In this document: positions 23,702-31,118 of the stretch, one piece after another
Position numbering within the stretch: position 1 is the first letter of the stretch
Layout: each line of letters starts with the position of its first letter
NCBI GenBank assembly: GCA_028825335.1
Contig: JAPKAI010000021.1
Span: forward strand, 1-34,453
Origin: Gammaproteobacteria bacterium
Lineage (GTDB): Bacteria > Pseudomonadota > Gammaproteobacteria > Pseudomonadales > Pseudohongiellaceae
Direction of reading: 5' to 3'
DNA length: 34,453 bases
Notes under the pieces: generated by a model
Seen by the model: the letters and a program-made list of their open reading frames with translations, nothing else
What the model was told of the DNA's origin: nothing
Database searches by the model: none
Program-made: the position numbers and the translations under genes

Positions 23702-23738
23702 TCACAAATTTGTTAACTAACTGCTTGAAGAGAAACAT

Positions 23739-24161
23739 ATGACAGATTCAACAACTAATACGACAGTCCTTGGGGACGATGAAGTGCAGGTAGTCGAGCT
23801 AATAAAGCAGCCGATCGACCTATTCAAAATTTTGAAGTTCGAAGGTCTAGTAGCCAGCGGAGGAGAGGCGAAGGCGGCCATCGCGGGCGGCCTTGTGACG
23901 TTGAACGCTGCAGTCGAAACACAGAAGCGCAAGAAAATTGTTTCTGGTGATATCATTGAATTTGACGGAGTTTCCTATCGTATGCATTGTGGTGAAGCGA
24001 TAGGGCTGTTGAAATCGGATGGGACCGCTGCGGATGAAAATGAAAATAAAAAGGACGTTATAGCTGCTGGCAAACCAGTGCGTAAATCAATAGTAAATAC
24101 TAAGCGTAAGATGCCTGCGCCATCGAGAGCAGGCAGAAAAGCAATTGGAATAAAGAGTTAA
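23739..24161 (+). CDS. S4-domain RNA-binding protein, YbcJ-like
   Basis: This 140-residue protein has a small S4 RNA-binding domain at about residues 25-85: LFKILKFEGLVASGGEAKAA, then GLVTLNAAVETQKRKKIVSGDIIEF. The pattern is that of the YbcJ subgroup. The tail (about 100-140) is basic (KRKMPAPSRAGRKAIG) and could add RNA contacts. It lies 37 bp after yaeQ and six bp before the DUF1456 gene. GAAGAG lies a few bases before the ATG, and a TTAACTAA motif lies at 23713-23720 in the leader. Confidence 0.88.
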   Translation: MTDSTTNTTVLGDDEVQVVELIKQPIDLFKILKFEGLVASGGEAKAAIAGGLVTLNAAVETQKRKKIVSGDIIEFDGVSYRMHCGEAIGLLKSDGTAADENENKKDVIAAGKPVRKSIVNTKRKMPAPSRAGRKAIGIKS

Positions 24162-24167
24162 GAAAAC

Positions 24168-24629
24168 ATGACGAACAATGATTGTCTAAGACGAATACGT
24201 TACATATTGGACTTCAATGACAGCAAGATGATCGCCATCTTCGGTCTGGCCAACGTAACGACAGATCGCAAAGAAGTTTCGGCTTGGCTAAAGCAGGACG
24301 ATGACACGGATTTTGAAGAATGTAGCGATGCTTTTTTTGCTGCTTTTCTTAACGGCATGATTGTTGCCTTGCGAGGAGAGAAGGAGGGAGAGCCTCCGCG
24401 AGCCGAAACCAAGCTGAATAACAACATGGTATTCATGAAGCTAAAGATAGCATTGAGCCTGAAGGCAGATGAGATTTTGCAGATATTGGAATCTGCGGGC
24501 CAAGAAATAAGCAAGCACGAGCTAAGCGCATTCTTTCGGCGACCAGATCACAAACACTATCGTGAATGCAAAGATCAAATTCTTAGAAATTTTCTGAACG
24601 GACTCAAAATCAACTATCGAGCCGATTAG
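24168..24629 (+). CDS. DUF1456 family protein, YehS-like
   Basis: This 153-residue cytoplasmic protein is made of two copies of the DUF1456 repeat. The first is NNDCLRRIRYILDFND with the helix up to FFAAFLNGMIVALRG; the second is NNMVFMKLKIALSLKADEIL up to RNFLNGLKINYR. The fold is predicted helical and the function is not known. The gene ends the yaeQ-S4 group and lies tail to tail with gabD, 31 bp apart. The short gap between them shows no clear hairpin terminator. Confidence 0.9.
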   Translation: MTNNDCLRRIRYILDFNDSKMIAIFGLANVTTDRKEVSAWLKQDDDTDFEECSDAFFAAFLNGMIVALRGEKEGEPPRAETKLNNNMVFMKLKIALSLKADEILQILESAGQEISKHELSAFFRRPDHKHYRECKDQILRNFLNGLKINYRAD

Positions 24630-24660
24630 CCGAATTAGTATTGCGCTAAATTCAATACCC

Positions 24661-26115
24661 CTAAATACCGCCGAGGGAATGGAACTTCGTTTCATAGAAG
24701 TCGGCGATGCCTTCCTTGCCACCCTCCGAGCCTATGCCGGATTGTTTCCAACCGCCGAAAGGCGCCATCTCAGTCGAGAACACTCCAGAGTTCGAGCAGA
24801 CAATACCATACTCCAGATCTTCCGATACGCGCATTACACGACCGACATCCCGTGTGAAGAAATAGGCGGCAAGGCCATATTCTGTTGCGTTCGCCTTTCC
24901 AACGACTTCGTTTTCGGTAGTGAAGGTTTGCACAGCTGCTATCGGGCCAAATATTTCTTCGTTCGCTAGTCGCATGGAGTCATTTATATTATTTAGCAGT
25001 GTCGGCTGGTAAAAATTTTGTCCAAGTTGGTGCCGTGCGCCACCGAGCAACACTTTCGCGCCTTTGTCTACTGCGTCAGCCATTAGCACGTCCATCTTCT
25101 CCAGAGCTTGTGTGTTGATTAGAGGCCCAATTTCGGCGCCTTCTTCGAATCCGTCGGCGACCTTTAGTGCAGCGATGCTTCGCCGAAGTTTCTCAGTGAA
25201 GTTGGTTGCAATCGCTTCGTGAACGAAGATGCGATTCGTACACACACAGGTCTGGCCGCAGTTTCGGAACTTGGTGGCGACACAATGCGTAACGGCTTCA
25301 TCGATGTCGGCATCATCGAATACGATGAAGGGGGCGTTGCCGCCGAGCTCTAGAGAAATCTTCTTTACGCTCGACGCACACTGCGCCATTAGAACCTTGC
25401 CTACGGCTGTTGAGCCGGTAAAAGTAAATTTGCCAATCTTCTCGTGCTGCGTAAGCACTTCCCCTATAGCTTGAGCGTCACTGCCCACGACAACGTTTAG
25501 TACACCGGCAGGTATGCCCGCACGCTCTGCGAGTTCGCAAAGGGCGAGTGCGGAAAGCGGAGTGCCAGCATCGGGCTTGATTACAACAGTGCAGCCGGCG
25601 GCCATGGCCGGAGCTGCCTTTCGAGTAATCATTGCGTTGGGAAAGTTCCATGGAGTGATGCAGCCAACAACGCCTACCGGCTGCTTGTAGACTAGCAGCC
25701 GCCTATCATTCGCTACGGTGGGGATGATGTCGCCCATGACGCGCTTACATTCTTCGGCGTAGAACTCGATAAAACCAGCGCCGTACTTTACTTCGCCTAT
25801 GGCCTCACTAAGAGGCTTGCCTTGTTCGGCTGTCATCAGTGCGCCGAGGTCATCGGAGTTCTCTAGAATCAGGTCATGCCATTTGCGTAAGTACGAAGCG
25901 CGCACTTTCGCAGGCATTTTACTCCAACTTTTGAAGGCCACTGCGGCAGCTTCTACCGCCTCGCGCGCGTCTCCGGCACTACCGTTTACTGTCTTCGCTA
26001 CGAGAGTGCCATTCGCTGGATTCAGCACTTCTATGTGGCCGTCGGAACCGCCGACCCATTTTCCATTGACATAGTTTTGGGTTCTAAACAGGGTAGGGTC
26101 TTCAAGTTTAATCAT
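24661..26115 (-). CDS. gabD: NAD(P)-dependent succinate-semialdehyde dehydrogenase
   Basis: This 484-residue aldehyde dehydrogenase of the GabD group oxidises succinate semialdehyde to succinate, linking GABA and similar amines to the TCA cycle. Markers are TPWNFP (Asn157), the cofactor segment around KPDAGTPLSALAL, the catalytic Glu256 in LELGGNAP, and Cys290 in NCGQTCVCTNR. The C-terminus has SEGGKEGIADFYETK, typical of GabD. The usual KPSE cofactor motif reads KPDA here, which may affect NADP preference. It could also act on the aldehydes formed by the amine dehydrogenase in the window, but it lies about 9 kb away, so the link is weak. Confidence 0.93.
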   Translation of the reverse strand: MIKLEDPTLFRTQNYVNGKWVGGSDGHIEVLNPANGTLVAKTVNGSAGDAREAVEAAAVAFKSWSKMPAKVRASYLRKWHDLILENSDDLGALMTAEQGKPLSEAIGEVKYGAGFIEFYAEECKRVMGDIIPTVANDRRLLVYKQPVGVVGCITPWNFPNAMITRKAAPAMAAGCTVVIKPDAGTPLSALALCELAERAGIPAGVLNVVVGSDAQAIGEVLTQHEKIGKFTFTGSTAVGKVLMAQCASSVKKISLELGGNAPFIVFDDADIDEAVTHCVATKFRNCGQTCVCTNRIFVHEAIATNFTEKLRRSIAALKVADGFEEGAEIGPLINTQALEKMDVLMADAVDKGAKVLLGGARHQLGQNFYQPTLLNNINDSMRLANEEIFGPIAAVQTFTTENEVVGKANATEYGLAAYFFTRDVGRVMRVSEDLEYGIVCSNSGVFSTEMAPFGGWKQSGIGSEGGKEGIADFYETKFHSLGGI

Positions 26116-26150
26116 GTGAATATTCTCTCGTGAAAAGTGACGCGGAAAGT

Positions 26151-26476
26151 TTAGCCTAGAACTCGATCTAGGGAACGAATCAGTTTATCGATTTCATCGA
26201 TAGTGTTGTAGTGTGCCATAGAGCGCGCATGAAACCGTCTTCAGTATCCTCTACGGCTAAACTTTCTACTAGGCGCTTGGCATGAAAGTGACCAGAGCTG
26301 ATAGCAACTTTGTCTCCAGCAACTGCCCTAGTAATTTCTTCGGAACCCATCTTGCTTGAAGCGAACGATAAAGTAGGAACACGAATATCTTTATCACTCT
26401 CGTGTCTGCCGATCAATCTCACATCGCTTCGAGAAGTGATGAAGTCTAGAAATTTCTTTGCGAGAACTTGCTCATG
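26151..26476 (-). pseudogene. Class V aminotransferase / cysteine-desulfurase-like C-terminal remnant
   Basis: Only the last third of a PLP-dependent class V aminotransferase remains. The readable part starts HEQVLAKKFLDFI at 26476, continues VRLIGRHESDKDIRVPTLSF, VAISSGHFHAKRLVESL and EDGFMRA. Near 26220 it shifts frame, so the proper end MAHYNTIDEIDKLIRSL lies in the adjacent frame and stops at TAA 26151-26153. At the 5' side a TAA lies just before the first His, and a few fitting codons (LEIRIRA) appear in yet another frame. The lysine-bearing N-terminal part is absent. The remnant lies 35 bp upstream of gabD on the same strand. Confidence 0.82.
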
Positions 26477-26512
26477 CTCTTATTCTTATTTCCAATGGAC
26501 GAGAGAGGGAGT

Positions 26513-26545
26513 GGTTAGAGGGACTAATTTAAATCTCCTCTAACC
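26513..26545. repeat. Perfect 9-bp inverted repeat between genes
   Basis: GGTTAGAGG (26513-26521) and its exact complement CCTCTAACC (26537-26545) flank a 15-base AT-rich loop that contains ATTTAAAT. It lies past the end of the serine hydrolase gene and just before the aminotransferase remnant. No T-run follows on either strand, so it is either a processing or terminator hairpin without a tail, or a protein-binding site. Confidence 0.6.
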
Positions 26546-26608
26546 TCATTTCTGCCGAAGACAATACAACGGGCGATGCTGTCTTGATCCCAATCTTTCG
26601 GAGCAGAA

Positions 26609-27961
26609 CTAGATGCCCTTAGGCTCCATGATCGCCTGATAGAGCAAGCGGCGAGAGGTGCCACGAACATCTGGTGTTAATGCGCCTGCAACTTGAATCA
26701 TGCCGACGAAGACTATGTCCTCGACAGGGTCGATCCAGAACCAAGTGCCGGCAGCACCGCCCCAGTAGTATTCACCCTTGGAATAACTTTCCGCCTCGAC
26801 TGGATCTAGAATTACTGCGAAATCCAAGCCGAATGCTGTGCCTTGCTGATCTAGGGCGGATTCGGCCATTGCCTTCGGTGTTTGATCACGGTGCATCAGG
26901 TCGACGGTAAGAGGCGCGAGTATTCGCTCCCCATCTAGCTCGCCGCCATTGAGTAGCATCTGACTGAAACGCATATAATCTGCGGCGGTAGAGACGAGAC
27001 CTGCGCCTCCAGATTCGAATGAAGGAGCCTTCGTGAAGTCAGTGCCAGGAAACAATTCGCTGGGGACCAACGCTCCTCCCTCTGAATAGGCATACATCTG
27101 CGAAAAACGATTTAATTTTTCTTCTGGCACAGAGAAGGCAGTGTCTTGCATGTTCAGTGGCGCGAAAATTCTCTCATCTAAAAATTCTCCAAATTTCTGG
27201 CCCGAAAGTACTTCCACCAAATAGCCTTGCACATCAACAGATACCGAATATTCCCACTGCGATCCTGGTTGACTCTTCAATGGTATTTGCCCGAGCTTTC
27301 TAACGAAGTCTCTGCCCGTTTCATTTGGCGCGAGAATACCCGCCGCCGCCGCTGCGCCTATGCCCGCTGCTAGATAAGCAGAATCAACAGGGGATTGAGA
27401 GAAGATGCCATAGCTTAGACCGCCTGTATGGCTCATCAACTCGCGAATGGTCATCTTGTGATTTGCATCTTCAGTGGTCATGCTGCCATCAGCATCGGTT
27501 CCGGTATAGACCCGCAAATCTTTCATCTGCGGAATGTACATTTCAACTGGGTCAGAAAGTTTGAACTTGCCTTCTTCATACAGAGCCATCAATGCGACGC
27601 CAGTTACTGGCTTTGACATCGAATAGATTCGGAAGAGCGTGTCATTCGTCATCAATGCTCTAGATTCTAAGTCGCGGTAGCCTACAGATTCAAAGTGCAT
27701 TACTTTGTTGTCGCGCGCTGCGATCGTAACGGCTCCAGCTAGTAAGCCTTCGTCCACGAGGCTCTGCATGGCGGCCGTTACACGATTCAAGCGCTCCGAA
27801 TCCATGCCAACTGCCTCTGGCGAAACCATTGCCAGGGTCGATCCCGTGCTGACCGAAATGTTGCCGCCGATTGCCGTGGTACAGGCGATCAGAGTGCTCA
27901 GCACTACAAACAACAATGTGTGCTTCAAGGTTTTCAAGCTGAGGCGTGTAAAGCTTGTCAT
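26609..27961 (-). CDS. Serine hydrolase lipoprotein, beta-lactamase/esterase family
   Basis: This 450-residue exported protein belongs to the class C beta-lactamase-like serine hydrolases (PF00144), which include esterases and D-aminopeptidases. It has a lipoprotein signal with LIAC (Cys27). The catalytic SxxK is S114-M-S-K117 (YSMSKPVTG), and the second-motif Tyr is Tyr238 (WEYSVSVDV). A late GGAAGTWFWIDP block gives the third motif. The spacing suggests an esterase or peptidase rather than an antibiotic-hydrolysing enzyme. An AGGAAAC precedes the ATG. It is divergent from the GST gene across 225 bp that contain one good -10-like TATACT (28149-28154) pointing to the GST. Confidence 0.92.
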   Translation of the reverse strand: MTSFTRLSLKTLKHTLLFVVLSTLIACTTAIGGNISVSTGSTLAMVSPEAVGMDSERLNRVTAAMQSLVDEGLLAGAVTIAARDNKVMHFESVGYRDLESRALMTNDTLFRIYSMSKPVTGVALMALYEEGKFKLSDPVEMYIPQMKDLRVYTGTDADGSMTTEDANHKMTIRELMSHTGGLSYGIFSQSPVDSAYLAAGIGAAAAAGILAPNETGRDFVRKLGQIPLKSQPGSQWEYSVSVDVQGYLVEVLSGQKFGEFLDERIFAPLNMQDTAFSVPEEKLNRFSQMYAYSEGGALVPSELFPGTDFTKAPSFESGGAGLVSTAADYMRFSQMLLNGGELDGERILAPLTVDLMHRDQTPKAMAESALDQQGTAFGLDFAVILDPVEAESYSKGEYYWGGAAGTWFWIDPVEDIVFVGMIQVAGALTPDVRGTSRRLLYQAIMEPKGI

Positions 27962-28186
27962 GGATGTTTCCTTTTATTAGGAGATTAACTACAGAGCAGA
28001 GTACTTTGAATTAGTGGATCAGACAACATAGGGTAGACCCTAGAAAATCAGAGAACCCACATTGCTGAGCCTGCTCCTACTTTGCGCGACTCAAACCAAA
28101 CTGCATTGGCTGTGTCTGAGATGAAGTGATCTAAATTTATGCCTCCTATATACTAGTTAAACAATCCAATTTGAGTGCCAACTAAT

Positions 28187-28795
28187 ATGCGTCTCTATCA
28201 CTGTAAAAACTCGCGCTCCTTGCGGCCGCTTTGGACACTTGAAGAGATGGGCTTAGATTTCGAACTAGTCACGATGACGTTTCCACCCCGATTCGAACAT
28301 GAAGGCTATTTGGACATCAATCCTTTGGGCACGGTACCAAGCCTCAAGGATGGAGAGCTTATGCTCACGGAATCGACAGCGATCTGTCATTACCTTGTAG
28401 ATAAGTATGGGCCGACACCGTTGGCGCTGCGTAGAGATGAGAAAGAATATGGTGAGTATCTAAACTGGCTATACCGTAGTGATGCGACGCTGACTTTCCC
28501 TCAGACTCTTGTGCTGCGTTACACGCGACTAGAGCCAATCCAGAGAAGAATTCCGCAGGTTGTGGAAGATTATACGAAGTGGTATTTCTCTCGCCTACGC
28601 AGCGTTGAATCGGCCCTTGAAGGTAAAGAATTTCTCTGTGCAGATAGATTTACCATTGCGGATATAGCGGTGGGCTATGCGCTTTTTATGGGAATTTCAC
28701 TTGGTTTAAGTGAGCACTACAAACCAAATTGTCAGCGTTATTTAGCGAGTCTTATGGAGCGGGATGGATTCAAGGAGGCGGTGGCGCACGAATAG
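28187..28795 (+). CDS. Glutathione S-transferase family protein
   Basis: This is an intact GST of about 202 residues. ATG 28187 is chosen because the product then starts MRLYHCKNSRSLRPLWTLEE, the normal first strand; a GTG 12 bases earlier is possible. The thioredoxin-like N-domain has a Ser in SRSLR as probable catalytic residue, PLGTVPSLKDG with the cis-Pro, and LTESTAICHYL. The C-domain has LCADRFTIADIAVGYALFM. It conjugates or reduces small electrophiles with glutathione in the cytoplasm; the substrate is unknown. A TATACT box at 28149-28154 may be its -10 element. It is not a close copy of the broken GST at 19655. Confidence 0.92.
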   Translation: MRLYHCKNSRSLRPLWTLEEMGLDFELVTMTFPPRFEHEGYLDINPLGTVPSLKDGELMLTESTAICHYLVDKYGPTPLALRRDEKEYGEYLNWLYRSDATLTFPQTLVLRYTRLEPIQRRIPQVVEDYTKWYFSRLRSVESALEGKEFLCADRFTIADIAVGYALFMGISLGLSEHYKPNCQRYLASLMERDGFKEAVAHE

Positions 28796-28887
28796 ACTGC
28801 GTAATATTGCAACTCTATTGGTTCTACTGCGCGGTCAAACCGCAAAGCAGTTCCATCCAATCATCATCGTTTTTTATAGAGATAATG

Positions 28888-28914
28888 GGTTTTCTCTATT
28901 CCATAGAAAAAACC
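28888..28914 (+). repeat. Long hairpin, 12-bp arms with one mismatch
   Basis: GGTTTTCTCTAT (28888-28899), loop TCC, and ATAGAAAAAACC (28903-28914) pair at 11 of 12 positions. The hairpin lies 92 bp after the GST stop and 53 bp before the TIGR02647 gene. It has no T-run after it. It may end the GST transcript, protect it, or control the next gene. Confidence 0.5.
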
Positions 28915-28967
28915 ACCGGATCACGTGCTATGCTATCCACAGTACAACAAGCCACAAGAGACCTACC

Positions 28968-29207
28968 ATGAGTTTAAGCAGCAAATTTCTCGAAGATCTA
29001 GAACTCCTGAATCTATTCAATCTTGACAGTTCACAGGGTGGTATAAAGATTCATCATGAGGCTGCCCCTGAGCGTATCGCCTCGGCGAAGCGTCTATTTG
29101 CCTCGAACATCACCACGCTGGAAGACGGCGGCTACCTAACTCCCCTGGGTCTTGAAGCTGCCGCTCATGCGCAAGCACTCGTGACCATGCTGCAGGCGAA
29201 GCCTTAG
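28968..29207 (+). CDS. TIGR02647 family small protein
   Basis: This 79-residue protein matches the conserved gammaproteobacterial family TIGR02647. It begins MSLSSKFLEDLELLNLFNLDS, has GIKIHHEAAPERIASAKRLF, and ends with GGYLTPLGLEAAAHAQAL. I use ATG 28968 because the longer in-frame extension upstream does not resemble the family. The function is unknown; small DNA-associated or regulatory roles have been guessed for the family. It is followed 35 bp later by the secreted protein gene. Confidence 0.88.
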   Translation: MSLSSKFLEDLELLNLFNLDSSQGGIKIHHEAAPERIASAKRLFASNITTLEDGGYLTPLGLEAAAHAQALVTMLQAKP

Positions 29208-29242
29208 CTCCAGATGTATGTCGTCAGTAAATAAGGTCTACA

Positions 29243-30256
29243 ATGAGCCATACTTTTCTTAGTAGCCTCGCACTAATCAGTGCAGCGCTCTTTTCACTTA
29301 GTTTTCCTATTTCTGCGCAGGATTATGAGCCCAAGCTCACCGAACATGGCCAGCCCGATCTACGTGGCGTGTGGAATTTCTCTTCGCGTACACCCCTAGA
29401 GCGACCGGAGAGGTTCGGTGAGACCGAATTTCTTCAAGACGTAGATAGAGCCACCCTGAATGCCCGGCCTACTCGAGGTGTTAGTGCGGGTGCGTATCCT
29501 AGCGGGGTGATTGGCGCCTACAATGGCTACTGGAATGACATGAATGAATTGCAGGACAGCGGTAGAACTTCGTTGATCACCCATCCGCTCAATGGAAGGA
29601 TTCCTCCGGTACGAGATGGAGTTCATGTGCAGCTGGGTGGTGATATTACAACCGATGTCGATTTCGGCGAGTCGCGTCCAGTTCGTTATACCCATGGTGG
29701 CATCGGTCGCACCGGCCCCGAAGATCGTGGTCTCTCGGAGCGCTGCTTGGTGTTTGTATCAGGTCCACCACTATTAACGGGTTACTACAACAATCATATT
29801 CAGATTTTTCAGAATGCCGATCATGTTGTGTTGCTGATTGAGATGGGTTGGGATGCACGCATAGTTAGTCTAGAAGACAAGCCGCATATCGATAGCGCTA
29901 TCGAGCAGTGGTCAGGTGATTCGCGGGGCTATTGGGATGGCAATACACTGGTAGTCGAGACGCGCAATTTTAGCGAGAAGGTTGGCAGCCTAAGCTTGCG
30001 AGGCATTGCCTATGGCAATGCGAAGGATCGACTTCTTATCGAGCGTTTTACACCGACCGCCGCGGGGGTTCTTGAGTATGAGTTTACGGTGGACGATCCA
30101 GCTACCTTTACTGACAAGATAGTCGGCAACTCTTCGATGACTAACGTAGAAGACAACATCTACGAGTTCGCCTGTCATTCGGGGAACTACGCGATGACAG
30201 GAATTCTTCGTGCGGGTCGTGTAGAAGAAACTGATGCCGAAGCGGCTGCAAACTAA
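29243..30256 (+). CDS. Secreted protein of unknown function (GxPDLxGVW family)
   Basis: This 337-residue protein has a Sec signal (about 1-25, PISAQ). The mature part opens HGQPDLRGVWNFSSRTPLERPERFG, a pattern I recognise from a large uncharacterised family that is frequent in marine gammaproteobacteria and acidobacteria. Later parts are rich in strands: YYNNHIQIFQNADHVVLLIEM, GYWDGNTLVVETRNFS and YEFTVDDPATFTDKI, which suggest a lipocalin-like or jelly-roll fold. No catalytic motif is recognised. The last codons overlap the facing MBL gene by four bases. Confidence 0.85.
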   Translation: MSHTFLSSLALISAALFSLSFPISAQDYEPKLTEHGQPDLRGVWNFSSRTPLERPERFGETEFLQDVDRATLNARPTRGVSAGAYPSGVIGAYNGYWNDMNELQDSGRTSLITHPLNGRIPPVRDGVHVQLGGDITTDVDFGESRPVRYTHGGIGRTGPEDRGLSERCLVFVSGPPLLTGYYNNHIQIFQNADHVVLLIEMGWDARIVSLEDKPHIDSAIEQWSGDSRGYWDGNTLVVETRNFSEKVGSLSLRGIAYGNAKDRLLIERFTPTAAGVLEYEFTVDDPATFTDKIVGNSSMTNVEDNIYEFACHSGNYAMTGILRAGRVEETDAEAAAN

Positions 30257-31095
30257 TCCTCTGCTGAAATAGTTCTAGTCTCGCCTGGTGAGGTAAAGAG
30301 GTCGAAGCCGCGGAGTTCGACTGGGCGCAGCAACGGGTCGGCTGGAATCGTGACTGGCACGTGTACCCCAACGTTTCTCTTCGCTTTAATTCTGTTGTTC
30401 AAAATTTCTCGCCCGCTAGTTGAGCTGAAAAACCAATACGGCGGGAACGCCATATGTGGATTGTTACGATTCCAGTATTGTGCATCCTGCGCGAAATGCA
30501 CATCGTTCGGGTCGGCGTCTCCCATATGCAATACTGTCGTGTCACCGTTTAGCGTTACACGCCACACGATATTTTCTATGTCGAGTCTCCCCGTCGGCCA
30601 GCCCGAGTGTGGAATGCGCACCGCCTCAATCAGTAGTCCTTCCATGTTCAATGTTACAGGTGCATCTTTGTATTCGAGACTCACCGAGGTTACACGCTCA
30701 TAAATATCAGCGTCATTACTACTACTCTCGCTACGCATAGCGATGACTGCCTGCGTTGGCGCATACAGTTTTATGCCCGGTTGCTCCTTTAATAGACGAA
30801 CCATATCGACCGGCGAGAAATGATCGCCATGATGATGGCTGACAAACACAGCATCGATACTGTCATAGGGAGCTGCACCCGCGAAGAGCGCATCTTCCAT
30901 TTCTTCTGGCAACAGCATGTACTGTCCGTAGTCGTTTCGAAACAGCGGGTCGAATAGAATCTTGGTGTCGCCATGTTCCACCATCAACCCTTCATTCGCT
31001 AGGTAATGAGCTGTGGACTCATGTGCCTGCACTCCTCCCATACTCAGTAAGAGAAACGCTAAGCCAGCAATTATCTGTGATGTTTTGTTTGTCAT
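30253..31095 (-). CDS. Exported MBL-fold metallo-hydrolase
   Basis: This is a metallo-beta-lactamase-fold protein of the UlaG-like group. ATG 31095 gives 280 residues and a proper signal peptide (1-24, GVQAHE), with GAGAG upstream; an upstream in-frame start at 31182 would reach into the S46 gene. The metal motif HxHxDH is complete as His87, His89, Asp91 and His92 (SHHHGDHFS). Further ligands are likely in IPHSGWP and LHMGDADP. The substrate is unknown. The gene follows the S46 peptidase by 23 bp on the same strand, so they are probably co-transcribed. Confidence 0.91.
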   Translation of the reverse strand: MTNKTSQIIAGLAFLLLSMGGVQAHESTAHYLANEGLMVEHGDTKILFDPLFRNDYGQYMLLPEEMEDALFAGAAPYDSIDAVFVSHHHGDHFSPVDMVRLLKEQPGIKLYAPTQAVIAMRSESSSNDADIYERVTSVSLEYKDAPVTLNMEGLLIEAVRIPHSGWPTGRLDIENIVWRVTLNGDTTVLHMGDADPNDVHFAQDAQYWNRNNPHMAFPPYWFFSSTSGREILNNRIKAKRNVGVHVPVTIPADPLLRPVELRGFDLFTSPGETRTISAED

Positions 31096-31118
31096 AATTT
31101 CTCTCGTCGCGTATCTCG

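Noticed and set aside
28764..28967. N-terminal extension of the TIGR02647 protein
   Set aside because: The frame is open upstream, but the residues do not match the family, overlap the GST 3' end and cross a hairpin; the ATG at 28968 fits.
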